64,000 nucleotides of DNA from RGIG7450 sp045633565 (lineage in GTDB: Bacteria > Bacillota > Clostridia > RUG12999): the NCBI GenBank assembly GCA_045633565.1, contig JAZQYO010000007.1, forward strand, positions 124,001 through 188,000. Reading direction: 5' to 3'. This document shows positions 33,977 to 42,555 of the stretch, in pieces. The notes below the pieces were generated by a model that made no database searches, had not been told where the DNA came from, and saw only the letters and a program-made list of their open reading frames with translations. Position 1 is the stretch's first letter. Each line of letters starts with the position of its first letter. Made by a program: the position numbers and the translations under genes.

Positions 33977-35596
33977 TTACTCCGCAGAAATAGTGTAGTA
34001 GTACACCGGCTGACCGCCGTTTTGCAACATTACATCGCAGTCGGGAAATTTTTTGGTCAGCATATCGGAAATTGCAGTTGCATCTGCTTCAGAAACATCA
34101 CTTCCGTAGTAAACGGTGATAACAGAAACAGAGTCGTCGCAAAGTTCACCTGCGAGGATGGAAATGACCTCCTGCATATCGGTGCCGGTGGACACAATTT
34201 TCTTGTCTGAAAGACCGATAAGGTTGCCTTCTTTAATTTCAAGACCGTTTGATGAAGTGTCACGAACCGCATAGGTAACAAGACCTGTTTTTACAGCCTG
34301 CGCCGCCTCGGTCATTGCAGCTGCATTTTCATCAGCGGAAGCATCCGGATTAAATGAAATTGCGGCAGTAATGCCCTGAGGCACAGTTTTTGTAGGAATA
34401 ACCCGAACATCACAGTCAACCAGGTCTGCTGCAGTTTCAGCTGCAAGGATGATGTTGGAGTTGTTGGGCAGGATGTATACAACATCTGCATTAACAGCTA
34501 AAATACCGTCTGCAATGTCACCTGCGCTGGGGTTCATTGTCTGACCGCCCTCGATGATTTTTGCAACATCAAGTTCACGGAAAATTTCAGAGAATCCTTC
34601 GCCACTTGATACTGCTATCATTGCATAGGGAACCTTTTCGGCAGGAGCAGCCTGCATTTCTTCGCGCAGGTTTTCGCTGTGCTGATAACGCATATTGTCA
34701 ATCTTAATATTGATAAGTCCGCCGAGCTTTAGGGCAGCCTGAAGAACGGTGCCCGGATTGTCGGTGTGAATGTGAACCTTAACAACATCAAAATCTTCTA
34801 TAACAAGCATACAGTCGCCAAGGGGAGAAATGGTATTTCTGAATTCCTCAACAGATGCTTCTGTATTTGTCTTTTCAATAAGAAATTCTGTACAATATCC
34901 GAAAGTGATTTCTTCTTCGGCGAGAGTAACATCACCTGCGGCTGCAGAAGAAGAATCTGCTGCTTCTAAAGCTTCCACCATTTTACCTGTGGAAAGATAA
35001 GCATACATTCCTTCTAAAATACAAAACCAACCCATACCACCGGCGTCAACAACGCCCGCTTCTTTGAGTTTGGGCAAAAGCTCGGGAGTGTTATCAAGTG
35101 CGATTTTTGCACCGTCAAGCGCCGCTTTTGTAACTGCCACAATATCGTCACAGTCTTTAACGCATTCGAGCGCAGCTTCGGCACCGCCACGGGCAACTGT
35201 AAGAATTGTACCCTCAGTGGGTTTCATAACTGCTTTATAAGCGGTATCGGACGCTTTTTTAAGGGCGTTTGCCCAGGACGCAGCCGTAATTTCGCCGGCT
35301 GCAGAAAGCTCAGATGAAAGCCCTCTGAAAAGCTGGGATAAAATAACACCCGAGTTACCTCTTGCCGATTTTAAAGTGGCAGAGGCAATTTTGCCGCTGA
35401 GAGTGATTGCGTCAATACTTTCGTCGGCAGAAATAACAGCGTTTCTTGCACCCGTCATTGTAAGGTGCATATTTTTACCCGTATCACCGTCCGGAACGGG
35501 GAAAACGTTTAACTTATCTAAGGTTTCCTTGTTGTTTCCAAGTTGATTTGCGGCGGAAACAATCATTTCGGAAAACACTTTACCGGTTATAACCAT
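33977..35596 (-). CDS. fakA: DAK2-domain fatty acid kinase (FakA-like)
   Basis: 539 residues. The N-terminal DAK2 kinase domain (about 5-200) has NVFPVPDGDTGKNM, whose Asp residues bind ATP-Mg, and SARGNSGVILSQLFRG. The C-terminal part (about 235-539) is the DegV-like half found in FakA/YloV. FakA phosphorylates fatty acids held by FakB, giving acyl-phosphate for phospholipid synthesis; a DegV/FakB gene lies at 20056-20913 and plsC at 50531. The ATG follows GGAGG. Downstream of asp23 as in many Bacillota (yloU-yloV). Confidence 0.92.
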   Translation of the reverse strand: MVITGKVFSEMIVSAANQLGNNKETLDKLNVFPVPDGDTGKNMHLTMTGARNAVISADESIDAITLSGKIASATLKSARGNSGVILSQLFRGLSSELSAAGEITAASWANALKKASDTAYKAVMKPTEGTILTVARGGAEAALECVKDCDDIVAVTKAALDGAKIALDNTPELLPKLKEAGVVDAGGMGWFCILEGMYAYLSTGKMVEALEAADSSSAAAGDVTLAEEEITFGYCTEFLIEKTNTEASVEEFRNTISPLGDCMLVIEDFDVVKVHIHTDNPGTVLQAALKLGGLINIKIDNMRYQHSENLREEMQAAPAEKVPYAMIAVSSGEGFSEIFRELDVAKIIEGGQTMNPSAGDIADGILAVNADVVYILPNNSNIILAAETAADLVDCDVRVIPTKTVPQGITAAISFNPDASADENAAAMTEAAQAVKTGLVTYAVRDTSSNGLEIKEGNLIGLSDKKIVSTGTDMQEVISILAGELCDDSVSVITVYYGSDVSEADATAISDMLTKKFPDCDVMLQNGGQPVYYYTISAE

Positions 35597-35613
35597 TTAC
35601 AGTTTCCTCCAAA

Positions 35614-35967
35614 TTAATCAACTATTTTAACTGTTTCAACATGAACATTGAATTTGCCGACATCAACGCCGGTGAAATGTTCAAGCTGGTATGTTACACT
35701 GCTTCTGATACTGTCGCTTACAGTGTGCATATTAATACCATAGGTTGTGGCAATGTGAAGGTCAACGGACAGCTTTCCGTTTTCTGATTTCACCTTAACA
35801 CCTTTGGAAAGACTTGAAATATTATTGGGGTTTAAAACCTTTCCGCCGTTTCCGGCAGTAAGTCCCACAACGCCGTAGCAACCTGCGGCAACGTTAGCAA
35901 TTATTTTAACTAAAACAGAATTGGAAATTCGGATATTTCCTCTGGCGGTATTTATATTGATAGCCAT
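35614..35967 (-). CDS. Asp23/Gls24 family envelope stress protein (YloU-like)
   Basis: 117 residues of the Asp23 fold. ARGNIRISNSVLVKIIANVA, CYGVVGL and VDLHIATTYGINMHTVSDSI are typical. Family members associate with the membrane or envelope under alkaline stress. The YloU subgroup always precedes fakA, 17 bp away here. The ATG follows AAAGGAGAG, and a consensus promoter lies about 36 bp upstream. Confidence 0.9.
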   Translation of the reverse strand: MAININTARGNIRISNSVLVKIIANVAAGCYGVVGLTAGNGGKVLNPNNISSLSKGVKVKSENGKLSVDLHIATTYGINMHTVSDSIRSSVTYQLEHFTGVDVGKFNVHVETVKIVD

Positions 35968-36002
35968 AACAACTCTCCTTTCAATCAGTCATACCTGCCT
36001 AT

Positions 36003-36031
36003 ATTATAAATAATATTTACAGATTTGTCAA
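36003..36031 (-). promoter_or_regulatory. Consensus promoter for asp23-fakA-rdgB
   Basis: Minus strand TTGACA (36026-36031), 17-bp spacer, TATAAT (36003-36008). Confidence 0.88.
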
Positions 36032-36049
36032 TATTAAACGCCCATTAAT

Positions 36050-36080
36050 AAAAAATGCACCGCAGGAAACCTGCGATGCA
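36050..36080 (-). terminator. Terminator of the degT/amidohydrolase operon
   Basis: TGCATCGCAGG, TTT loop, CCTGCGGTGCA, then T6 on the minus strand. Confidence 0.88.
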
Positions 36081-36092
36081 AATTGTTTGGAT

Positions 36093-36884
36093 TTAACCCA
36101 TATTTTCGGGTAATTTAAATATTCTCTTGGCATTAAGTCCAAATATTTTTTCTTTATCTGTGTCGCTTAAGTTTGAAAGAGCAAGTCTTCCAAACCCCTG
36201 ACGTGCATCAAAAAAGGGAAGGTCGCTTCCGTATAAAAGTTTGTCGCTGCCAATTTTATCCACAATCCAGTCAATAGCACCGTCATAGGTGGTGGAAATT
36301 GCAGTGTCCGCATAAATATTGTCATATTCGCGACAAGCTTTGATTACGCAGAGCTTTGCAGTATAGTCGGTAACTGCGGAATGCCCGATTATCAGAGATG
36401 CATCGGGGTATTTTTTAGCAACGGAAATAACCTTTTCAACCTCCCAGTCATTCCAGGTGTGGAATAAAACGGGGAGCTTGTTTTTATTCGCAAACTCATA
36501 AGCCGGTGCATAACGCTCGTCATCTATTTCCGTTTCCTGACAGAGAGCGTGGATTTTAATGCCCAACATATTGGGATTTTTAAAATATTTCTCAAATTCC
36601 TCGGTCTGTGAATAATAGGGAGAAGCAGATACATAGCCGAAAAGTCTGTCCGGATGATTTTTGACAGCATTAAAAACAAGACCATTACCATATTCGGTAT
36701 CTCCGTTAAGAGCAGCATCTGCCGACATACAAATACCGTTTATTCCCAGAGCATTCATTGTTTTTAATATACCGTCTTCAAAGGTATCGCAGAGAGAAGC
36801 AACTGTACTTCTTCCGTAATGAGCGTGAACATCAAATATGAAAAGGTCGTCCAGCGGAAGTCCTTCAAGCACTTTGTTTATCAT
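36093..36884 (-). CDS. Amidohydrolase family 2 protein (metal ligands intact)
   Basis: 263 residues, TIM-barrel amidohydrolase-2 type. Likely metal and catalytic residues are all visible: H20-x-H22 in FDVHAHYG, H142 in VLFHTW, H168 in IIGHSA and D221 in LYGSDLPFF. Members hydrolyse or decarboxylate small carbon compounds. The substrate is unknown, but linkage to a sugar-aminotransferase-type enzyme suggests a small amino- or carboxy-sugar pathway (inference). The start is ATG 36884 after GGAGGTGAAAT, with a 4-bp ATGA overlap with the previous gene. Third gene of a three-gene operon. Confidence 0.85.
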   Translation of the reverse strand: MINKVLEGLPLDDLFIFDVHAHYGRSTVASLCDTFEDGILKTMNALGINGICMSADAALNGDTEYGNGLVFNAVKNHPDRLFGYVSASPYYSQTEEFEKYFKNPNMLGIKIHALCQETEIDDERYAPAYEFANKNKLPVLFHTWNDWEVEKVISVAKKYPDASLIIGHSAVTDYTAKLCVIKACREYDNIYADTAISTTYDGAIDWIVDKIGSDKLLYGSDLPFFDARQGFGRLALSNLSDTDKEKIFGLNAKRIFKLPENMG

Positions 36885-37627
36885 AATTTCACCTCCGCAA
36901 GTAATCTCAGTAGGTTTCCTGAGGCAATTTTCTGTTTTTCTTCTTCGCTGATGCACGAATAGCGGATGAGTGCCGTTGCACCGCAGACAGAGCCATTGGG
37001 AATTCCCGAACCGAAAATCATTCTATCAGCGCCGACTTTTTTACAGAAATCTTCAACACCGTTGTTGGGAACATAAGAAGATGACTCAACATACAGATTC
37101 TTGCATTCTCTTAAAATTGGCAGGAGCTGTCTTCTGCATCTGTAACCGGTATCACACAAAACCACGGGAAGCTTTGGATATTCCTTTAAAAGCTCATACA
37201 AATCGCCCCACTCAATCTCGCATTTTTCAATGAAGACGGGTATTTTGTGTGCCTGGAGTGTTTTGAATAATTTTCCGCAGGTATAGGATTTAATGGAAAA
37301 CATATGCATCTGAGGATAGATGCGGACAGCTTTTATACCACTCTGCTTCATTTTATGTATGAGTTCTTCGGGAGCGTAGCTTTCCTCGGTATCAGATGGC
37401 ATAATAACCCACTGACCCATAAAACGCTTGTTCGTTTTAAGAAATTCATCAAGCATCTGGTTTCCGGGAATAATGTCACATTCTTTGGCAATGCTGTGGT
37501 AAGCCATAGCGGACTTAACACCGCATCTGTCCATAAGCTCTAAATAATCTTCGGTTTTATATACAGAACCTTCTCTTAAAACCTTTCTTTTGCCTACCAT
37601 TAAATTTGAATCAACAAATTCAATCAT
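36881..37627 (-). CDS. Amidohydrolase-like protein lacking metal ligands (pseudoenzyme)
   Basis: 248 residues with the same barrel layout as the next gene but every expected metal ligand replaced. The H-x-H position reads SNL (FVDSNLMVG), the second-strand His is Glu (PVFIEK), the GHSA His is Asp (VLCDTG) and the terminal SD is SG (FGSGIP). It is therefore probably catalytically inactive and may pair with the intact enzyme translated from the overlapping downstream gene. Alternatively it may have a changed chemistry. The ATG at 37627 follows AGGAAGGA; a TTG one codon earlier is less well spaced. Confidence 0.75.
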   Translation of the reverse strand: MIEFVDSNLMVGKRKVLREGSVYKTEDYLELMDRCGVKSAMAYHSIAKECDIIPGNQMLDEFLKTNKRFMGQWVIMPSDTEESYAPEELIHKMKQSGIKAVRIYPQMHMFSIKSYTCGKLFKTLQAHKIPVFIEKCEIEWGDLYELLKEYPKLPVVLCDTGYRCRRQLLPILRECKNLYVESSSYVPNNGVEDFCKKVGADRMIFGSGIPNGSVCGATALIRYSCISEEEKQKIASGNLLRLLAEVKL

Positions 37628-37642
37628 CAATATCGTTCCTTC

Positions 37643-38887
37643 CTATAAAATGGCTTTTGCCACCTTTTTAACCGCTGTTATAACATCATCAATGTCTTTT
37701 TCAGTCATTACAGGCTCAAGAAGCAGCATTGTGCTTCTGGGCATCAGGCTGATAGCATTGGGGCACATATCCTCTGTATAAACAATTTCTTCGTCAAACT
37801 GATTGAAGGGGAATCCGCTTTTGTCAACTGTCTTTTTGTGGAATATCTGCGGAATCATATAAACCGGTCTGCCGTGATACTGTGTTCCAAAGGCGATGTT
37901 TTCTGCCAGCATAGCCTGGTTGAATTTCTGAGTTGTTTCTTTATCAGGCAGGAACATAACTATTGCGGAAGAAGTGTCACCTTCCGGGTCTATAATTCTT
38001 CTGAAGGTAATTCCGTCAATACCGCTAAGACCGTCTTTAATGATTTTCTTGATTTCTCTCATTTTGGAAATCATACCGTCAAGTTTTGTAAGCTGCACTA
38101 AAGCTGCTGCTGCGGTAAGCTCGCTCATTCGATAGTTCTGACCAATAAACACGCGGGAAGCATCATCTGTCAAAAAGCCTTCTTCTTTTCTGTACATTCC
38201 CTGGTCGTGATATCTCACTGCTCTTTCGTAGAGTAAGTCGTTATTTGAAACAACAATACCGCCGTCGCCGGTAGTAATCATTTTGTTAAGCTGCATGGAG
38301 AAAGTACCAAGGTCACCCCATGTTCCCATACATTTTCCGTTAAGACTTGAACCCATTGACTGAGCAACGTCCTCTATAACAAGGAGGTTGTATTTTTTTG
38401 CTTCTTCCATTACAGCGTCCATCTGGCAGGGGTTACCCACAAGAGGAACGGTAATCAGCGCTTTTGTGTATTTATCAACCACATCGCCGATTTTTTTCGG
38501 GTCAATGTTTAAACTGTCGTCAACATCAGCAAAAACGGGAACTGCACCTGCACAAACAACAGCACCTGCGGTTGCAACAAATGTACAAGCGGGAACAATA
38601 ACTTTATCCCCGGGGCCTATTCCTGCGGCTTTGAGGGCAACAACAAGTGCAGCGGTACCGGATGTTACGCCTACGGCATTTTTTACGCCTATGCGTTTTG
38701 CAAAGTTTTCTTCAAACGCGTCTGCTTTTCCTAAAACATTTTCACCATAATATCTGAAAGGGGATTTTGCCATACAAACTTCAAAAACTTCTCTTGCTTC
38801 CCTTTCGTCATATAAACTTGCTCCCGGAAAACCTGTAGCAAGCATTGTTTCTCTTACCGGTGTTCCACCATCAATAGCCAATTTCAT
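37643..38887 (-). CDS. DegT/DnrJ/EryC1/StrS-family PLP aminotransferase
   Basis: 414 residues, fold-type I. Phosphate-binding VTSGTAALV at about 74-82, Asp173 in VIEDVAQ contacting the pyridine nitrogen, and Lys202 in LNKMITTGDGG as the Schiff-base lysine. Family members aminate keto-sugars or cyclitols, or make AHBA-type units. KMITTGDGG and the C-terminal MCPNAISLMPRSTM resemble the scyllo-inosose/AHBA branch rather than ordinary sugar aminotransferases (low confidence). First gene of an operon with two amidohydrolases. The ATG follows AAAGGAGG. Confidence 0.88.
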   Translation of the reverse strand: MKLAIDGGTPVRETMLATGFPGASLYDEREAREVFEVCMAKSPFRYYGENVLGKADAFEENFAKRIGVKNAVGVTSGTAALVVALKAAGIGPGDKVIVPACTFVATAGAVVCAGAVPVFADVDDSLNIDPKKIGDVVDKYTKALITVPLVGNPCQMDAVMEEAKKYNLLVIEDVAQSMGSSLNGKCMGTWGDLGTFSMQLNKMITTGDGGIVVSNNDLLYERAVRYHDQGMYRKEEGFLTDDASRVFIGQNYRMSELTAAAALVQLTKLDGMISKMREIKKIIKDGLSGIDGITFRRIIDPEGDTSSAIVMFLPDKETTQKFNQAMLAENIAFGTQYHGRPVYMIPQIFHKKTVDKSGFPFNQFDEEIVYTEDMCPNAISLMPRSTMLLLEPVMTEKDIDDVITAVKKVAKAIL

Positions 38888-38925
38888 AATAAAATCCTCC
38901 TTTGAAAATTTTGAGTGTCACTTGC

Positions 38926-38954
38926 AGTATAGCACTTGTTTTTTTAAAAAGCAA
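38926..38954 (-). promoter_or_regulatory. Promoter for the degT operon
   Basis: Minus strand TTGCTT (38949-38954), 17-bp spacer ending TGC, TATACT (38926-38931). Confidence 0.7.
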
Positions 38955-39000
38955 TAGGTTTTTGAAAAATATTTTTAAATAAAATTTTAATATATTTCTA

Positions 39001-39029
39001 TTGAAAAAAAGAACCCTGTGTGATATAAT
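39001..39029 (+). promoter_or_regulatory. Promoter for ychF-VOC-uppP
   Basis: TTGAAA (39001-39006), 17-bp spacer ending TGA, TATAAT (39024-39029). Confidence 0.8.
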
Positions 39030-39075
39030 AATCTGACAGATAATTTTACTGATTAAAAGAGGAGAAGTGATATAT

Positions 39076-40173
39076 ATGAAACTTGGTATAGTGGGTCTTC
39101 CGAACGTGGGAAAGAGTACACTTTTTAATGCTATTACAAAAGCGGGAGCAGAAGCTGCAAACTATCCGTTTTGTACAATAGAGCCCAATGTGGGTATAGT
39201 TGAGGTACCGGACGAAAGACTTTCCGTTCTGGCAGAAATGTATAATACCAAAAAGGTTACACCTGCCGTTATTGAATTTGTTGATATTGCAGGTCTTGTT
39301 CGAGGTGCGGGAAAAGGCGAAGGCCTCGGCAATAAATTCTTGTCCCACATTAGGGAGGTTGATGCGATTATTCATGTTGTCCGCTGTTTTGATGACGGAA
39401 ATATTGTTCATGTTGATGGAAGCATAAACCCCATGCGTGACATTGAAACAATAAACTACGAGCTTGTGTTTGCTGACCTTGAAATGGTTGAAAAGCGTCT
39501 TGAAAAATGCCGTAAGCTTGTAAAAACAGGTGAGAAAAAATATGCTGCTCAGGTGAAAAATTTAGAGGCGCTTTTTGAAGCTCTTGAGGCAGGCAAAGCT
39601 GCAAGAACGGTCCAGCTTGATGAGGAAGGCGAGGCGCTTTTGAAAGAAATGCCGCTTCTTACAAAAAAAGCGGTTATCTATGCGGCAAACGTTTCGGAAG
39701 ATGATTTTGTGGGCGGTATAGAAAATAACGAATATATAAAAGCACTGAAAGAACTTGCGGAAAAAGAGGGTGCGGAAGTGCTTCCCATTTCGGCAAAAAT
39801 TGAGGAGGAAATTTCTCAGCTTGAGCCGGAGGATAAACAGATGTTCCTTGAGGATATGGGTCTTTCTGAATCGGGGCTTGACAGACTTGTTGCGGCAAGC
39901 TACCGTCTGCTCGGACTTATAAGCTATCTGACAGCGGGTGAGCCGGAGGTTCGTGCATGGACAATCACAAACGGAACAAAAGCTCCGCAGGCTGCGGGCA
40001 AAATCCACTCTGACTTTGAAAGAGGGTTTATCCGTGCAGAAACCATTTCTTATGACGACCTTATTGCAAACGGCTCAATGGCTGCGGCAAGAGAAAAAGG
40101 ACTTGTACGTCTTGAGGGCAAGGAATATGTTGTTAAAGACGGCGATATAATTTTATTCAGATTTAATGTATAG
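39076..40173 (+). CDS. ychF: Redox-regulated ATPase YchF
   Basis: OBG-family P-loop ATPase that binds ribosomes, 365 residues, the usual length. GLPNVGKST at residues 7-15, NYPFCTIEPNVG, DIAGLVRGAGKGEGLGNKFL, and the C-terminal TGS domain with IHSDFERGFIRAE. YchF prefers ATP over GTP because its G4 is altered (NVSEDD region in place of NKxD). ATG 39076 lies 11 nt after GGAG; the GTG at 39067 is too close to the site. Promoter-proximal gene of a three-gene unit. Confidence 0.95.
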   Translation: MKLGIVGLPNVGKSTLFNAITKAGAEAANYPFCTIEPNVGIVEVPDERLSVLAEMYNTKKVTPAVIEFVDIAGLVRGAGKGEGLGNKFLSHIREVDAIIHVVRCFDDGNIVHVDGSINPMRDIETINYELVFADLEMVEKRLEKCRKLVKTGEKKYAAQVKNLEALFEALEAGKAARTVQLDEEGEALLKEMPLLTKKAVIYAANVSEDDFVGGIENNEYIKALKELAEKEGAEVLPISAKIEEEISQLEPEDKQMFLEDMGLSESGLDRLVAASYRLLGLISYLTAGEPEVRAWTITNGTKAPQAAGKIHSDFERGFIRAETISYDDLIANGSMAAAREKGLVRLEGKEYVVKDGDIILFRFNV

Positions 40174-40184
40174 GAGGTAAAGAT

Positions 40185-40568
40185 ATGATTACCGGAATTG
40201 AACACATTGCGGTTTGCGCAAAGGATACTTTAGCACTTAAAGACTGGTATGTAAAAATGTTTGACTTTAAAGTTGTTTATGACAACGGCAAAGGTACATA
40301 TTTTGTAGCCGCACCCGATGGCAGTATGATAGAAATTATTGCTGCCGACAAGGATTTGGGTAAAAATGAACCTGCTGACAGCGGGGTAAGACACTTTGCC
40401 CTGTCCGTTACGGAAGACGGATTTGAAAAAATGGTCCGGAAATTAAAAGCCGAGGGCGTGGAAATTGTTACCGATGTAAAAGAGAAAAACGGCATTAAAA
40501 CCTTTTTCTTCCGTGATATTGAAGGAAACATTTTCCACCTTATTTACAGACCTCAGCCATTGGTGTAA
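40185..40568 (+). CDS. VOC (glyoxalase/dioxygenase) superfamily protein
   Basis: 127 residues, two beta-alpha-beta-beta-beta modules. ITGIEHIAVCAKDTLALKDWY, IEIIAAD, VRHFALSV and FFRDIEGNIFHLI give metal-ligand-like His8 and Glu residues in the usual places. VOC proteins act as lyases, isomerases or resistance proteins; this one cannot be assigned further. The ATG follows TAGGAGGTAAAG, 11 bp after ychF, and the stop is 3 bp before uppP. Confidence 0.82.
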   Translation: MITGIEHIAVCAKDTLALKDWYVKMFDFKVVYDNGKGTYFVAAPDGSMIEIIAADKDLGKNEPADSGVRHFALSVTEDGFEKMVRKLKAEGVEIVTDVKEKNGIKTFFFRDIEGNIFHLIYRPQPLV

Positions 40569-40571
40569 GCT

Positions 40572-41375
40572 ATGGAGATATTAAAATCAATTATTCTCGG
40601 TATAGTTGAGGGGATAACAGAGTGGCTGCCCATCAGCTCTACCGGTCACATGATACTTGTTAACGAATTTATCGGAAACACAGGATTTACGTCGAGTGAT
40701 TTATATTTATATGTAATTCAGCTTGGTGCAATTATGGCGGTTGTGACCCTTTATTTCAAAAAGCTCAATCCCTTTGCACTTTCAAAAAGCGTGCAGGAAA
40801 AAAGTGACACCTGGCAAATGTGGTTTAAGGTAATAGTTGCCTGTCTGCCTGCAGCAGTAATAGGGCTGTTACTAAACGATTTTATGGAGCATTTTGAAAA
40901 CTGGTTTGTGGTTTCGGTAATGCTTGTTGTTTACGGAATAGCGTTTTTGTTTGTTGAACGAAAAGATAAAAAAGCTACCATAACCGATATAAATTCCATG
41001 TCCTATAAAACAGCAGTTTTAATAGGAATGTTTCAGGTGCTTTCCATAATTCCGGGAACGTCACGCTCGGGAGCTACAATACTTGGTGCAATGCTGATAG
41101 GTTGCTCCAGGGGAGTGGCGGCGGAATTTTCGTTCTTTCTTGCGATTCCCGTTATGGTGGGGGTCAGCTTTTTGAAAATTATCACCACCGACCAAATTTT
41201 AAATGCCCAGAATATAACGGTGCTGATTACCGGTATGGCGGTAGCGTATGCGGTATCTATGGCGGCAATAAAATTCCTGGTTGATTTTGTGAAAAAACAC
41301 GACTTTAAATCTTTCGGCTGGTACAGGATTGTGCTGGGGGTTGTAATTTTGGGATATTTCCTAATAAAAGGGTAA
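40572..41375 (+). CDS. uppP: Undecaprenyl-diphosphatase
   Basis: BacA-type membrane phosphatase that recycles the C55-PP lipid carrier for peptidoglycan synthesis; overproduction gives bacitracin tolerance. 267 residues, about eight predicted helices. Family motifs GIVEGITEWLPISSTGH (residues 10-26) and SIIPGTSRSGATI carry the catalytic Glu, His and Arg. It starts 3 bp after the VOC stop; no clear ribosome binding site, so probably coupled. Confidence 0.95.
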   Translation: MEILKSIILGIVEGITEWLPISSTGHMILVNEFIGNTGFTSSDLYLYVIQLGAIMAVVTLYFKKLNPFALSKSVQEKSDTWQMWFKVIVACLPAAVIGLLLNDFMEHFENWFVVSVMLVVYGIAFLFVERKDKKATITDINSMSYKTAVLIGMFQVLSIIPGTSRSGATILGAMLIGCSRGVAAEFSFFLAIPVMVGVSFLKIITTDQILNAQNITVLITGMAVAYAVSMAAIKFLVDFVKKHDFKSFGWYRIVLGVVILGYFLIKG

Positions 41376-41407
41376 AGTTTTTATACAAAATGACAAGGGC
41401 ATCAGCC

Positions 41408-41436
41408 TTGACTTGACAGTGAGGTTATGGTAAAAT
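41408..41436 (+). promoter_or_regulatory. Promoter for the SLH protein gene
   Basis: TTGACT (41408-41413), 17-bp spacer ending TGG, TAAAAT (41431-41436). An overlapping TTGACA at 41413 would leave a spacer of only 12. Confidence 0.65.
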
Positions 41437-41466
41437 ATAAAAAAACAAATGAGGAGGATTCCTGAT

Positions 41467-42399
41467 ATGAAAATAAAAAGAATTTTATCTCTGGTGATTG
41501 TGGGCATCATGCTTCTTGCTTCAATGACTGCTTTTGCAGCTGAAAATGAAGTTAAAATTGAGTTGAACAAATTTGTGTACGCTCCGCATGAAAAGATGAA
41601 AGTGAAAATTTCCGGTCTCACAGAGCAGCAGATTGCTGATGGCGCTATGGTACAGCTTGCAGAAATGGGAATGGGAGACTATCGCACAGGTACATACGCA
41701 AAAGTTGCTGACCTTAAAGACGGCAAGTGGGAACCCATCGCTCCTTATGAAGTAAGATCCTTTGAAGTTAGAGTTTACACAAAAGATGAATATATTGCAG
41801 AAAACCTTCTTGCACATGAACTGTTTGTTATTAGAGGCGTGCCCAAATTTGAAGTTGTAAATGGTCTTAACGGTATTTCCGAATGGGCTGTTGATGAAGT
41901 TCAGGCTGCAATTTTCGATGAGCTCACAATTGACTCTGTTTTAAAAGATTTCCAGAAAGCCATTACACGTGAAGAATTCTGTTCACTTGTTGTAAATATG
42001 TATGAAAATGTTACTGAAACAGTGGCTGAATCTGCTGCTGACACAACATTTACAGATACAAAAAATGAGTCAGTTTTAAAAGCTTATAACCTTGGCATAG
42101 TTCAGGGCGTAGGCGAAGGTAAATTTGACTGCGACTCAGCTATCACACGTCAGGAAATCGCAACAATGCTCTTCAGAGCGGTTAAAGTAATTGCTCCCGA
42201 AGCTGACTATGCGGTTGCAGAGCCTAAAGTATTCGGCGACAGTGCATCTGTTGATACATGGGCAAAAGAAGGCGTTGACTATTTTGCTTCCAAAGATATC
42301 ATTAAAGGCGACGGAACAAACTTCCTGCCTCTTGACAACTGCAAATGTGAAGAAGCTATTGTACTTGTAAAACGCATTTGTGAATCATACGAAAAATAA
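41467..42399 (+). CDS. Exported protein with SLH domains
   Basis: 310 residues. Signal peptide 1-23 (ILSLVIVGIMLLASMTAFA), an N-terminal beta domain (about 25-125), then three SLH-like units: one degenerate (about 135-185), a clear second (about 195-245, LGIVQGVGEGKFDCDSAITR) and a third (about 255-308, DWAKEGVDYFASKDII-like). SLH domains bind secondary cell-wall polymer with pyruvylated sugars and anchor proteins to the surface. The ATG at 41467 follows GAGGAGG. Monocistronic. Confidence 0.85.
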   Translation: MKIKRILSLVIVGIMLLASMTAFAAENEVKIELNKFVYAPHEKMKVKISGLTEQQIADGAMVQLAEMGMGDYRTGTYAKVADLKDGKWEPIAPYEVRSFEVRVYTKDEYIAENLLAHELFVIRGVPKFEVVNGLNGISEWAVDEVQAAIFDELTIDSVLKDFQKAITREEFCSLVVNMYENVTETVAESAADTTFTDTKNESVLKAYNLGIVQGVGEGKFDCDSAITRQEIATMLFRAVKVIAPEADYAVAEPKVFGDSASVDTWAKEGVDYFASKDIIKGDGTNFLPLDNCKCEEAIVLVKRICESYEK

Positions 42400-42418
42400 T
42401 TTTCCTTTAGGAAACATT

Positions 42419-42446
42419 AGCCCGTGAGTTACTCACGGGCTTTTTT
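42419..42446 (+). terminator. Terminator of the SLH protein gene
   Basis: AGCCCGTGAG, TTA loop, CTCACGGGCT, T6. Confidence 0.92.
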
Positions 42447-42495
42447 ATCTTATTGGAAATTGCGCGCGTTAGTGCGCATGTTTTACATATTTCAA

Positions 42496-42555
42496 AAAAG
42501 ATTTTTTATCTACCCCCAAGATTGGGGGCCAACGATTGAAAAAATTTTTTATCTT
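42496..42555. repeat. Near-direct repeats flanking a CCCCCAA/TTGGGGG palindrome
   Basis: AAAAAGATTTTTTATCT (about 42496-42512) and AAAAAATTTTTTATCT (about 42540-42555) flank CCCCCAA-GA-TTGGGGG (42513-42528). The right repeat overlaps the end of the HTH gene. Role unknown; neither strand has a T tract placed as in a normal terminator. Confidence 0.55.
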
